A DNA stretch of 48,363 nucleotides from Clostridiales bacterium (GTDB taxonomy: Bacteria > Bacillota > Clostridia > Oscillospirales > CAG-272), in assembly GCA_016288155.1 (NCBI GenBank), contig JAEEYP010000038.1:1-48363 (forward strand). The letters are read 5' to 3'. The notes beneath the pieces were generated by a model. The model did no database searches. It saw only the letters and a list, made by a program, of their open reading frames with translations, and was not told the origin of the DNA. The position numbers and the translations under genes were made by a program. Below, piece by piece: positions 1-8,347 of the stretch; within the stretch, counting starts at the first letter, position 1; each line of letters starts with the position of its first letter.

Positions 1-38
1 CGCAGAGGATAGGTGTGTTTGCCCCGGGACAAATTTTC

Positions 39-1022
39 TTATTCGTATTCGATCGTACCGGTCGGCTTATCACTGCAATCGAATAAGCAACGATTGATGC
101 CCTTGACCTCGTGTGTGATCCTGTAAGCAATCTGTTTGAGCAAGCTGAACGGGATCTCCGCGACTTCGGCGGTCACCGCGTCGACCGTGTTGACCGCACG
201 GATGATGCAGGGCCAGTCCCAGGTACGTTTGCCGTCAGATATACCGGTGGACTTGAAATCAGGCACGACCGTGAAATACTGCCAGACCTTGCCCTCAAGA
301 CCATTCTTTGCGAACTCCTCGCGCAGGATGGCGTCGGATTCGCGGACGGCCTCAAGACGGTCTCTCGTAATGGCGCCAACACAGCGCACGCCGAGGCCGG
401 GCCCAGGGAAAGGCTGACGGTAGACCATGCTGTCGGGCAGGCCGAGCTCGTGCCCGACCATGCGGACCTCGTCCTTGAAGAGGATGCGCACGGGCTCGAC
501 GAGCTCGAACGCGAGATCGTCCGGCAGACCGCCGGCGTTATGATGCGCCTTGATGCCAGCCTCGCTCTCGAGGATATCCGGCCAGATCGTGCCCTGCGCG
601 AGGAAGCGGATGCCGTCGAGCTTCCGCGCCTCCTCGGCGAACACCTCGATGAATTCTTTTCCGATGATCTTGCGCTTCGTCTCCGGATCGGACACGCCGG
701 CGAGCTTGTCGAGGAAACGGTCCGTCGCGTCGACGTAGATCAGGTTCGCCTTCATTTCATCGCGGAAGACGCGGATGACCTGTTCCGGCTCGCCCTTGCG
801 GAGCAGACCGTGATTCACGTGTACGCAGACGAGGTTCTTGCCGATCGCGCGGATGAGCAGCGCGGCGGTGACGGAGGAATCGACGCCGCCGGACAGAGCG
901 AGCAGGACCTTGTCCGAGCCGATCTGCGCCTTCAGGGCGGCGAGCTGCTCCTCGATGAATTTTTTTGCGAGCGCAGGCGTCGTGATGCGTTCCATCGATG
1001 CGGGGCGGGAGATGGTTTCCAT
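39..1022 (-). CDS. guaA: GMP synthase, ATP-pyrophosphatase subunit without glutaminase domain
   Basis: Converts XMP to GMP by adenylating XMP and aminating it, the last step of guanine nucleotide synthesis. The PP-loop SGGVDS lies at residues 44-49, and the protein ends PTGTIEYE, the usual end of the GuaA dimerisation domain. At 327 residues it covers only the ATP-PPase and C-terminal domains. The roughly 200-residue class I glutamine amidotransferase domain that begins most bacterial GuaA proteins is absent, and the upstream gene does not encode it. It must use free ammonia or a separately encoded glutaminase, as archaeal two-subunit enzymes do. I chose ATG at 1022 because AAAGTGAGG sits just upstream; a GTG at 1037 would add five residues but lies inside that SD. 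It follows the CofE-like gene by 28 bases, so the two are probably co-transcribed. Confidence 0.93.
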   Translation of the reverse strand: METISRPASMERITTPALAKKFIEEQLAALKAQIGSDKVLLALSGGVDSSVTAALLIRAIGKNLVCVHVNHGLLRKGEPEQVIRVFRDEMKANLIYVDATDRFLDKLAGVSDPETKRKIIGKEFIEVFAEEARKLDGIRFLAQGTIWPDILESEAGIKAHHNAGGLPDDLAFELVEPVRILFKDEVRMVGHELGLPDSMVYRQPFPGPGLGVRCVGAITRDRLEAVRESDAILREEFAKNGLEGKVWQYFTVVPDFKSTGISDGKRTWDWPCIIRAVNTVDAVTAEVAEIPFSLLKQIAYRITHEVKGINRCLFDCSDKPTGTIEYE

Positions 1023-1050
1023 AGTCTGTATCCTCACTTTCTTAATTCCG

Positions 1051-2253
1051 TCAGGTATTCGTATAATTGTCGAAATATCCCTGCACGAGCACGACGGGCG
1101 TTCCCTTGTCGCCGGAGCCGCTCGTCAGGTCGCACAGCGAGCCGATCAGGTCGGTGAGCTGGCGCGGCGTCGTTCCCTGCGACGCCATCTTGCCGACGAG
1201 GCTGCCGTCCTTTTTGCGGATGGAGGCGGAGATCGCTTCGCGCAGCGCATCGCCGGAGAGATCCTTGAAATCGTTGTCGGCGAGGTATTTCAGCTTCAGC
1301 TCGTTCGGCGTACCGACGAGCCCGTCCGTGAAGGCGGGAGAAACGACCGGATCGGCCAGTTCCCAGATCTTCCCCTTCGGATCCTTGAACGCGCCGTCGC
1401 CGTACACCATGACTTCCACGTGCGCTCCGACCGCGGCGAGGATGCGCGCCTGGATGTCGAGCACGAGGCTGCGGCAGTCGCGCGGGAAGAGCTTTATCTT
1501 GTCCTCCGTGGACTTGTTGGAGCCGAGAAGACCGTACTTTTCGTTGCAGCCGCTGCCGTTCACGGGCGCGGTCAGGATGTCGTCCAGCCCGTAGACGACC
1601 TTTGCTCCGGCATCCCGGAGGATACGCTTCGTGCGCGCGCGGGTATGGATGTCGCAGGTAAGGACGTGATCGGCATAGGCGAGGATCGCCTTCGGCTGAT
1701 TGGCGAAGATGATCTCGCATTCGGAGCCGCTCTCGCGGATCAGCTCGCCGTAGTAGGCGACGTAATCCACCCCGGTGAACTCATGGACGTTGACGCCGAA
1801 GAGCTCGCGGTACTTTTCGAGTGTAAGCACGTCGGAATACGGATTGACGCCGGCGGCGTCGATCTTATCCAGGCTGACGAGCTCATTGCCGACCTCGTCG
1901 GACGGATAGCTGAGCATGAGGACGATCTTCTTCGCGCCGCGCGCGATCCCGCGCAGACAGATGGCGAAGCGGTTGCGCGAAAGGATCGGGAAGGTCACGC
2001 CGACCGTGCCTCCTCCGAGCTTGGCGCGCACGTCGGCGGCGATGTCGTCCACCGTCGCGTAATTGCCCTGCGAACGGGCGACGACGGATTCCGTCACGGC
2101 GATCACGTCGCGGTCGCGCAGTGCGAACCCCTCGCTTTCGGCGGCGGCGAGCACGCTTTCGGTCACGATGGAAGCGAGATCATCGCCCTCCCGGATGATG
2201 GGGCAGCGGATGCCCCGGGACACGGTGCCGACTCTTCTTTCATTCTCTTTCAT
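1051..2253 (-). CDS. CofE-like (F420-0:L-glutamate ligase family) protein
   Basis: This 400-residue protein resembles the coenzyme F420-0:gamma-glutamyl ligase family, which in archaea and actinobacteria adds glutamate to F420 using GTP. Recognisable family stretches are the N-terminal DRDVIAVTESVVARSQGNY, then GVTFPILSRNR, and the central NGSGCNEKYGLLGSNKSTED region. Clostridia are not expected to make F420, and no F420 gene is visible here, so the true acceptor is unknown. It is the first gene of a likely operon with guaA. That is suggestive because the family uses GTP, but this is inference. Start ATG at 2253 has a weak GGAACGGA site and lies 56 bases downstream of a good promoter. Confidence 0.8.
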   Translation of the reverse strand: MKENERRVGTVSRGIRCPIIREGDDLASIVTESVLAAAESEGFALRDRDVIAVTESVVARSQGNYATVDDIAADVRAKLGGGTVGVTFPILSRNRFAICLRGIARGAKKIVLMLSYPSDEVGNELVSLDKIDAAGVNPYSDVLTLEKYRELFGVNVHEFTGVDYVAYYGELIRESGSECEIIFANQPKAILAYADHVLTCDIHTRARTKRILRDAGAKVVYGLDDILTAPVNGSGCNEKYGLLGSNKSTEDKIKLFPRDCRSLVLDIQARILAAVGAHVEVMVYGDGAFKDPKGKIWELADPVVSPAFTDGLVGTPNELKLKYLADNDFKDLSGDALREAISASIRKKDGSLVGKMASQGTTPRQLTDLIGSLCDLTSGSGDKGTPVVLVQGYFDNYTNT

Positions 2254-2308
2254 ATTTCCGTTCCGTTTCCTTTTTCTTTTTCTGAGAAATACTTTGGCTA
2301 CTGTATAC

Positions 2309-2337
2309 ATTATAGCATACTGCGCGCGCATTTGCAA
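2309..2337 (-). promoter_or_regulatory. sigma-A promoter for the CofE-like gene and guaA
   Basis: On the minus strand: TTGCAA (2332-2337), a 17-base spacer, and a perfect TATAAT (2309-2314), about 55 bases upstream of the 2253 start. Confidence 0.85.
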
Positions 2338-2410
2338 GATTTCTCCGCGAACCGTGTGGGCGCAGGATCGACAGTTTTTTCGCCGATCCGCGCGTCCGCT
2401 CCGACAATTC

Positions 2411-2439
2411 TTGACAAAAACCCCGTCCGGTGGTATCAT
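2411..2439 (+). promoter_or_regulatory. sigma-A promoter for comEC
   Basis: TTGACA (2411-2416), 17-base spacer, TATCAT (2434-2439), placed 30 bases upstream of the comEC start codon. Confidence 0.85.
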
Positions 2440-2445
2440 GATACC
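2432..2445. promoter_or_regulatory. Perfect 14-base palindrome over the comEC -10 box
   Basis: GGTATCATGATACC is a perfect inverted repeat that covers the -10 element and reaches the likely transcription start. Its position fits an operator for a dimeric repressor. No regulator can be named. Confidence 0.4.
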
Positions 2446-2469
2446 ATCCATGAAAAAGGAGGAGAGCGG

Positions 2470-4716
2470 ATGGACGCGATCCTGAAGCGCCGCGGCGCGT
2501 GCTTCTTTCTGACGTTCGTTTACGCCGGTTTTCTCGGCACGCTTCCCTCCCCGCTCGTACGCCTCATCCTGACGGCGGCGGCGCTGCTCGTTTTTCTCGG
2601 ACTGCTTCTGCCGCTGTCCCGCCCGATCCCGTCCAAGGTACGCGATGCGGCGCGTATCCTCTCTCTCGGCGCCCTCGCCGGGCTCCTCACGCTGACGCTG
2701 TACGCCGAGTTGTACGTCGGCACGACGGTGCGCGCGCTTGCCGGAAAAGAGGTGCGCGTACAGGGTGTGATCGTCTCCGTTGAATCCTCCGCCTCCTACG
2801 CGCCGACGTATCTGCTGCGTCTCGAAGAAGCGGACGAGAAGCGCGCGCACGGCACGGTGCAGCTCGTCTGTCCCGCGGGGACGGAACTGGAACCCGGCGC
2901 GCGGATCGAATGCACGGCGTCGTGGGAGGAATTCCCGGAAACGAGCGGTCTCTTCCCCGCCCGCCGTTACGAAAGCGGACGCGGCGTGCTGCTCACGGGG
3001 ACGGCGGAAACGATCTCAGGATGCGGGACGGCCTTTGCCGGGATCCGCGCGCTCTTCGACGGACTCCGGGCGCGCCTCTCGGCGTTTCTGCAGCTGCGGC
3101 TCGGAAAAACGGGCGCGGCGCTCCCCGCCGCGCTTTTCCTCGGCGACCGTTCGCTCCTTCCCGCCTCTCTGACGCGGGATTTCCGGCGGCTCGGCATCTC
3201 CCATCTCCTCGCGATCAGCGGGATGCACTTCTCGGTCTTGCTCGGTCTGCTCGCCCGGCTCCTCAAAAGACTCGGATTCTCCCTGCGGACACGCTTTTTT
3301 CTCCTCGCTGCCGCCGACGTCGGATACATGCTGCTGTGCGGCATGTCGGATTCCGTCGTCCGCGCGGGGATCATGATGCTCCTCGTTTTCCTCGCCGCGC
3401 TGCTCGGACGCTCGCCGGACACGCTGACCTCGCTCGGCGCGGCGGCATTCCTCATCTGCCTCGTCCGTCCTTCTTCCTTTTATTCGACGGCGCTCCAGCT
3501 CTCCGTCACCGCCGTGATCGGTCTGCTCAGCGCCGATCGGATCTCGGGCGCGTGGCGCGAGAGCGCGTGGGGAATACGGATCGGTCCGCGGATAGGCACG
3601 GTGCTGCAAGCGCTGCTTTTACCCGTGTGGGTTCAGGGTATGCTGATGCCGATCCTGTGGTTCTCCTTCGGGGAGGTCTCCCTTCTCACGCCGATCGCCG
3701 CGCTTCTTTTCACGCCGCTCGTTCTGCTCCTCGTTCTGTTGACGCCGCTGTATCTGCTCTTCTTCGCCGTGCCGCTCCTTTCGACGGGGTTATCCTTTAC
3801 GCTGTCCGGGCTCGGCGCGGCTGTGACGGCACTCGCCGGCATTATGGCGTACCCGGAACATATTTCCGTATCGCTGCGCACGCCTGCCGCGCCGTATCTC
3901 GCCTGCGGCATCGCGGCGGCGATCCTGCTCGCGGCACTGACGGACCGGACGCGGACGCGCCGGGCGGCAGCCGCGGCGGCAATTCTGCTCTTTATCGCTC
4001 TTCCTTTTACCGATGCGGTGTACCGCGCCGCGGACGCGGGGCGCGTCACCGTTGCGGCTTCCGTATACAAAAAGAACGAGGCGCTTACCGTCCGCACGGA
4101 CGGGCGCTTCGCTCTGGTCGATCTCTCCGACGGCTCGTACGCGGCGGCGTCCGCCGCCTTTGCCGAGGCACAGCGGGAGGGCGCGACGGAGATCGATTTC
4201 TATATCCTGACGCACTGGCACGCGCGGCACGTGCAGTCGATCCGCCGCCTCAGCGAGGCGACGTATCTCCGCGCGCTGATCGTGCCGGAGGCGGAGAACG
4301 AGTCGGAATCTTCCTGGCTCGCCGCCGTGACGGAGATCGCGGAGGAAAAGAGGATCGCCCTGTACGTATACAGCCGCTCGGAGGACGCCGTGCAGTGCGG
4401 CGGCGCGCGGTTCACCGTGCGCAGCGCACGGATCTCCCGCTCGACGCATCCGGTCCTTTCCGTCCAGATCGACGGAGAGACGGGACGGTTCCTCTATCTC
4501 GGTTCCTCTTGGAATGAGGCGTTCCCGCCGCCGGACGGCGCGGACGCCGTCCTTATCGGACTGCACGGACCGATCGCGAAGCAGTCCTTTTCGCCGAACG
4601 TCCCCGGTGCGTCGCTCGTCGTCGTGCGCGAGGGGCTCCCCCTCACGGACGGCGGGGATCCGACGTCCATCCGGATCACGAATGAAACGATCCGCGTCGT
4701 GCTTCCCGCGCCGTAA
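2470..4716 (+). CDS. comEC: ComEC/Rec2-type DNA uptake channel with degenerate C-terminal domain
   Basis: A 748-residue polytopic membrane protein of the ComEC family, the channel that passes single-stranded DNA through the membrane in natural competence. Order: two N-terminal membrane helices, an extracytoplasmic OB-like domain (residues about 90-180), the Competence domain with the signature LLAISGMHFSVLLGLL and many helices (about 200-510), then a metallo-beta-lactamase-like tail. In the tail the usual HxHxDH is HWHARH, the usual TGD is LGS, and the usual HHGS is LHGP, so the metal site looks lost. Start ATG 2470 has a strong AAGGAGG site. No other competence gene is in the window. Confidence 0.92.
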   Translation: MDAILKRRGACFFLTFVYAGFLGTLPSPLVRLILTAAALLVFLGLLLPLSRPIPSKVRDAARILSLGALAGLLTLTLYAELYVGTTVRALAGKEVRVQGVIVSVESSASYAPTYLLRLEEADEKRAHGTVQLVCPAGTELEPGARIECTASWEEFPETSGLFPARRYESGRGVLLTGTAETISGCGTAFAGIRALFDGLRARLSAFLQLRLGKTGAALPAALFLGDRSLLPASLTRDFRRLGISHLLAISGMHFSVLLGLLARLLKRLGFSLRTRFFLLAAADVGYMLLCGMSDSVVRAGIMMLLVFLAALLGRSPDTLTSLGAAAFLICLVRPSSFYSTALQLSVTAVIGLLSADRISGAWRESAWGIRIGPRIGTVLQALLLPVWVQGMLMPILWFSFGEVSLLTPIAALLFTPLVLLLVLLTPLYLLFFAVPLLSTGLSFTLSGLGAAVTALAGIMAYPEHISVSLRTPAAPYLACGIAAAILLAALTDRTRTRRAAAAAAILLFIALPFTDAVYRAADAGRVTVAASVYKKNEALTVRTDGRFALVDLSDGSYAAASAAFAEAQREGATEIDFYILTHWHARHVQSIRRLSEATYLRALIVPEAENESESSWLAAVTEIAEEKRIALYVYSRSEDAVQCGGARFTVRSARISRSTHPVLSVQIDGETGRFLYLGSSWNEAFPPPDGADAVLIGLHGPIAKQSFSPNVPGASLVVVREGLPLTDGGDPTSIRITNETIRVVLPAP

Positions 4717-4742
4717 GGCGCTTGAATGTCTCGCGGAATATT

Positions 4743-5180
4743 TTACAGGTACTTTCCGGACTCCGCCTGCGCCATCGCGTCGCACCGCTCGTTATACGGA
4801 TGTCCCGCGTGCCCGCGTACCCAAACGCAGCGGATCGTGTGCGGCTCTGCCAGCGTCAGGAGCCTCTCCCACAGATCCGGGTTCAGCGCCGCCGTCCCGT
4901 CGCCTTTCTTCCAGCCGCGCGCGCGCCACGCCGCCGCCCAGCCGCGGGACAGCCCGTGGATCACGTACTGCGAATCGGACGTCAGCGTCACCTCGCACGG
5001 CTCCTTCAGCCGCTCCAGCGCGGAAATGACGGAAAGCAGTTCCATGCGGTTGTTCGTCGTATTCTCCTCGCCGCCGCTCAGCGTCAGCTCGTGCTTCCCG
5101 TAAACAAGGATCGCGCCCCAGCCGCCCGGTCCGGGATTTTTCCGGCAGGAGCCGTCCGTATAGATATCAACGTGTTTCAC
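4743..5180 (-). CDS. rnhA: Ribonuclease HI
   Basis: Cytoplasmic endonuclease that cuts the RNA strand of RNA-DNA hybrids. At 145 residues it is the normal length. The family signature YTDGSC is near the N-terminus, and the acidic catalytic set can be assigned as D9, E47, D69 and D134 with H124 in the flexible loop; the WVRGHAGHPYNERCD stretch is typical. The start is GTG at 5180, seven bases after GGAGG. It is convergent with comEC (26 bases between stops, no clear terminator) and divergent from the glycerophosphodiesterase gene. Confidence 0.96.
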   Translation of the reverse strand: MKHVDIYTDGSCRKNPGPGGWGAILVYGKHELTLSGGEENTTNNRMELLSVISALERLKEPCEVTLTSDSQYVIHGLSRGWAAAWRARGWKKGDGTAALNPDLWERLLTLAEPHTIRCVWVRGHAGHPYNERCDAMAQAESGKYL

Positions 5181-5239
5181 GTCGTCGCCTCCGTTTCCCG
5201 GACCGCTGCCGCGGCGCCCGTTTTCAAGATGACGAAACT

Positions 5240-5268
5240 ATTATATCACAACGGAGCGTCGTTTGCAA
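5240..5268 (-). promoter_or_regulatory. sigma-A promoter for rnhA
   Basis: Minus strand TTGCAA (5263-5268), 17-base spacer, TATAAT (5240-5245), 60 bases before the GTG start. Confidence 0.85.
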
Positions 5269-5337
5269 TCGTATTCGCGCCGCGCCGCCGTACGTAGGAA
5301 AAACTCCGTCCGCCGCGCACTCTCTTTCCCAAGTCCC

Positions 5338-5366
5338 TTGACACGGCGAACGTTTTGGACTATAAT
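5338..5366 (+). promoter_or_regulatory. Consensus sigma-A promoter for the glycerophosphodiesterase gene
   Basis: TTGACA (5338-5343), 17-base spacer, TATAAT (5361-5366), both perfect, about 31 bases before ATG 5398. Confidence 0.9.
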
Positions 5367-5397
5367 GGTAAAAAATACCGAAAGGCAGGATCCCTCA

Positions 5398-6129
5398 ATG
5401 AAACCTATGAACACCATCTGCATCCGATCCGGCAATACCCGCATGATTGCGCACCGCGGCGTCAGCAAACTCGAAGCCCAGAACACCGCCAGCGCCTTCG
5501 TCGCCGCCGGGAACCGCAGTTACTTCGGCATCGAGACCGACGTGTATCACACGCGCGACGGACAGTACGTCCTGATCCACAACGGCTCCACCGGCGCCTA
5601 CGCCGACGTCGATCTTCCCATCGAGGGCACGGATTATGCCGATCTGCGTGACCTTGAGATCCGCGACCCCTTCGGGAGCACGCGGCGCGATCTGCGCATC
5701 CCGCTCCTGACCGATTACATCCATCTCTGCGAAAGATACGGCAAGATCGGCGTTCTCGAGCTGAAGTCCGACTTCACGAAAGAACAGATCGCCGAGATCA
5801 TCGAACTCTACCGCCGGGCGGAAGCGCTCGACCACGTCATCTTCATTTCCTTCAACTGGGACAACCTCATCCGCGTGCGGAAGATCCGTCCGGAGGCGAA
5901 CGTCCAGTATCTCGTCGGCAATCCGGACGACTGGGATTCGCTGATCGATCAGCTCGCCGAGCATCACATCGATCTGGATGCCGCCACCGGCACGCTGACG
6001 GAGGACGTCATCACCCGCTGCCACGAGCGCGGTATCCTCGTCAACTGCTGGACGATCGACGACCCGGTCTTCGCCGAGAAGCTCGTCCGCTGGGGCGCGG
6101 ACTTCATCACGACGAACATCCTCGAATGA
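5398..6129 (+). CDS. Glycerophosphodiester phosphodiesterase family protein
   Basis: A 243-residue GDPD TIM-barrel protein without signal peptide, so cytoplasmic. These enzymes hydrolyse glycerophosphodiesters such as glycerophosphoglycerol to glycerol-3-phosphate and an alcohol. It has the N-terminal AHRG motif with the first catalytic His, the acidic metal site IETDV, then DGQYVLIHN with the second catalytic His (the common HD is HN here), ELK in mid-barrel, and the C-terminal NCWTIDDP and GADFITTN stretches. Start ATG 5398 follows AGGCAGGA. It heads a group with the alpha/beta hydrolase, 63 bases downstream. The exact substrate is not evident. Confidence 0.9.
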   Translation: MKPMNTICIRSGNTRMIAHRGVSKLEAQNTASAFVAAGNRSYFGIETDVYHTRDGQYVLIHNGSTGAYADVDLPIEGTDYADLRDLEIRDPFGSTRRDLRIPLLTDYIHLCERYGKIGVLELKSDFTKEQIAEIIELYRRAEALDHVIFISFNWDNLIRVRKIRPEANVQYLVGNPDDWDSLIDQLAEHHIDLDAATGTLTEDVITRCHERGILVNCWTIDDPVFAEKLVRWGADFITTNILE

Positions 6130-6192
6130 TCCGCCGCCCCTCCCATCCCTGCGGGGCGAACGATACAACGCTGTGAAAGGACAAAATTTACC

Positions 6193-6834
6193 ATGATCAC
6201 CGCCAGAAAAACGAATTTCGGCGCACCGCTCCACGATTTTCAGTATCTGGAGTATCTGCCCGCCGACTACGGCACGGGCAAGCGCTTCCCTCTCGTCATC
6301 TTCCTGCACGGCGCCGGCGAGCGCGGCGACAACGTCGAGCTGACCGCCGTCCACGGCTATCTCAAGCACGCGCGCAAAGGCACGGAGTATCCCTTCGTGG
6401 TGATCGCGCCGCAGTGCCCGAACGATACATACTGGGGCGCGTATATCGAATCGCTCAACGCACTGCTCGACTACGCGCTCGCCCACTACGACGTGGATCC
6501 GGACCGCGTGATCCTGACCGGGCTGAGCATGGGCGGTACCGGCACGTGGCTGTGGTCGCTCGCCAATCCGCAGCGCTTCGCCGCGATCGTGCCCGTCTGC
6601 GGTACCGGCGTGACGTGGTTCGGCGGACAGCTTGCCAACACGCCCGTATGGGCCTGCCACGGCGAGGCGGACGACTGCGTCGACGTGACGGAAAGCATCC
6701 GCATGGTACAGAGCATCCGCAGAAGCGGCGGCAAACCGCGCCTTTCCCTCTATCCCGGCGTCGGCCACAACGCGTGGGACAACGCCTACAGCGATCCCGA
6801 GATCGTTGAGTGGATCCTCGCACAGCATCGCTGA
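6193..6834 (+). CDS. Alpha/beta hydrolase, esterase/dienelactone-hydrolase type
   Basis: A 213-residue soluble hydrolase. LPLVIFLHGAG-like oxyanion-loop sequence (IFLHGAGERGDN) is at about 36-47. The nucleophile elbow GLSMGG has S112, the acid is D160 or D161 in HGEADD, and the catalytic His is H192 in GHNAWD, so the triad is complete. The fold and size match the phospholipase/carboxylesterase and PHB-depolymerase-like group, often active on short-chain or sugar esters; the substrate is unknown. No signal peptide is present. GAAAGGA upstream supports ATG 6193. A strong hairpin follows the stop. Confidence 0.88.
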   Translation: MITARKTNFGAPLHDFQYLEYLPADYGTGKRFPLVIFLHGAGERGDNVELTAVHGYLKHARKGTEYPFVVIAPQCPNDTYWGAYIESLNALLDYALAHYDVDPDRVILTGLSMGGTGTWLWSLANPQRFAAIVPVCGTGVTWFGGQLANTPVWACHGEADDCVDVTESIRMVQSIRRSGGKPRLSLYPGVGHNAWDNAYSDPEIVEWILAQHR

Positions 6835-6841
6835 AGATCAT

Positions 6842-6875
6842 CGCTCCGACCGCCGCGGCGGTCGGAGCGTTTCTC
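6842..6875 (+). terminator. Rho-independent terminator after the hydrolase gene
   Basis: A perfect 28-base palindrome (6842-6869; arm CGCTCCGACCGCC) begins eight bases after the stop and is followed by TTTCTCG. The T-run is short, so some read-through into the next gene is possible. Confidence 0.65.
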
Positions 6876-6928
6876 GGTCGCGCCGCCGACGGAGCGGAAG
6901 ACCTATTGAATATGTAAGGAGACATGAT

Positions 6929-8290
6929 ATGATCCGCGTTCTGAAGGAATACAACATCGGCAGGAAATTCACGCAGCTCCGCTCCTGCTCCGTTACGCTT
7001 GAGCCTGGCAAGGACGGGCTTTTGTTCGTCCACTCGGAAAACGGGAACCTCGACTGCTGGGAGGAGCGCTTTTACTATCCGAAGGATACGCTGAAGCTCA
7101 CGATGATCAACGAGGACGGCGCGATCCTGTGGTGGAAGGATCTCGGCCCCGGCATCATCCCGGGAAGATGCTTCGAGCCGGTGCTCAGTTTCGATATGGA
7201 CGGCGACGGCACGGACGAGATCTATCTGCTCGACAACGACAAGCCGGAGCTCCCCTTCACCTTCGAGCACCGCGTCCTCGTCCGGCTCGATTCCCGCACC
7301 GGCGAGGAGACGGGGCGCTGGCAGTGGCCGTGCGATCTGCGTTACCACGGCATGGCGCACGCGTACCGCTTCGAGCTGATCGGCGGGTACGCGCACGGCG
7401 ATCCGGTGCTCGTATGCGCTCAGGGGATCTACAACGATATGTTCCTGCAGGCGTACAGCGGGGACATGGAGCTGCGGTGGAAGCTGACGATCTGGGACGG
7501 ACAGCCGGGCGCACGCGGCAGCCATTCCGTGCCGCTGCTCGACATCAACGGAGACGGCGTGGACGAGCTGTTCTGGGGCGAGCGGATGCTCAGCATCGAC
7601 GACGGTCACGAGATCTGCTGCGGCGACCGCGAGACCTACCACGCGCACTCGGACATCATCCTTCCTTATGAAGACAACGAGACCGGCGAGATCCGCGTCT
7701 ATACCTGCCGTGAGGGACAGGAAGAGGATCCGGTCGACCGCGTCGTCATGTACGACAAGGATATGAACGCCGTCTGGCGCTGCCGCGACGGCGGGCATAT
7801 GGACTACGGCTGGGTCGCCGCCATCGGCGAGAACCGGCATCAGATCGCCATGGCGGTATGCCTTCCGAAGGATCTGCGGAGCAGCGACCGCCACCAGAAG
7901 CCGCCGACGAGCATGTACTTCGACGCCAAGGACGGCACGCCGATCCCGGACGACTTCCCCTTTACGGGATATCTTCTGACGACCATCGACTTCGACGGCG
8001 ACGGATATCACGAATTCTATTACAACCGCGGCGACCGCCGCGGCGAATGCATCGACCGCTTCGGCAACGTGATAGCCAAAATGGAAGGCAGCTGCATCCG
8101 CCTCTGCAAGATGAAGGACCGCCCGTGCCATCAGGTCATGACGGCGATCGGCGCCCGCGGCGTCATCCGCATCTACGGCGACGACGAAGCGAAGCCCGGT
8201 CCGATGGAGAAATACCGCGCCCACCACGAGGCGGTCCAGAAATGCACCGCCGCGTCGGGAGATCCCCTCGCGCTCTCCTGCGGGATCTGA
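6929..8290 (+). CDS. PL11-like beta-propeller protein with DxDGDG calcium motifs
   Basis: A 453-residue protein resembling rhamnogalacturonan-lyase (PL11) and FG-GAP propellers. Three Ca-type loops are visible: DMDGDGTDEI (about 89-98), DINGDGVDEL (about 205-214) and DFDGDGYHEF (about 363). A PL11-like segment GSHSVPLL precedes the second loop, and HAHSD lies 25 residues after it. Secreted PL11 enzymes are usually longer and carry a signal peptide; this one starts MIRVLKEYNIG with no leader, so it is probably intracellular and might act on imported oligosaccharides or be a non-enzymatic relative. ATG 6929 is preceded by TAAGGAGA. It could belong with the two upstream hydrolases, although a terminator-like hairpin separates them. 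Catalytic residues were not identified. Confidence 0.6.
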   Translation: MIRVLKEYNIGRKFTQLRSCSVTLEPGKDGLLFVHSENGNLDCWEERFYYPKDTLKLTMINEDGAILWWKDLGPGIIPGRCFEPVLSFDMDGDGTDEIYLLDNDKPELPFTFEHRVLVRLDSRTGEETGRWQWPCDLRYHGMAHAYRFELIGGYAHGDPVLVCAQGIYNDMFLQAYSGDMELRWKLTIWDGQPGARGSHSVPLLDINGDGVDELFWGERMLSIDDGHEICCGDRETYHAHSDIILPYEDNETGEIRVYTCREGQEEDPVDRVVMYDKDMNAVWRCRDGGHMDYGWVAAIGENRHQIAMAVCLPKDLRSSDRHQKPPTSMYFDAKDGTPIPDDFPFTGYLLTTIDFDGDGYHEFYYNRGDRRGECIDRFGNVIAKMEGSCIRLCKMKDRPCHQVMTAIGARGVIRIYGDDEAKPGPMEKYRAHHEAVQKCTAASGDPLALSCGI

Positions 8291-8310
8291 ATCGGCGCAC
8301 GACAAGCGAA

Positions 8311-8347
8311 ACGGACGGCGATCCCTTGGGACCGCCGTCCGTTTTTT
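8311..8347 (+). terminator. Rho-independent terminator after the propeller gene
   Basis: Arms ACGGACGGCGATCCC and GGGACCGCCGTCCGT pair with one mismatch around a two-base loop, followed by six T. It abuts the stop codon of the convergent minus-strand gene. Confidence 0.88.

Noticed and set aside
1051..1720. Second frame ending close to the CofE-like gene's 3' end (1034-1720, minus)
   Set aside because: It is an out-of-frame shadow of the CofE-like coding sequence with very high Arg content.
838..2469. Long open plus-strand frame leading into comEC
   Set aside because: It is antisense to guaA and the CofE-like gene; comEC has a strong SD and promoter at 2411-2470, so the true start is 2470.
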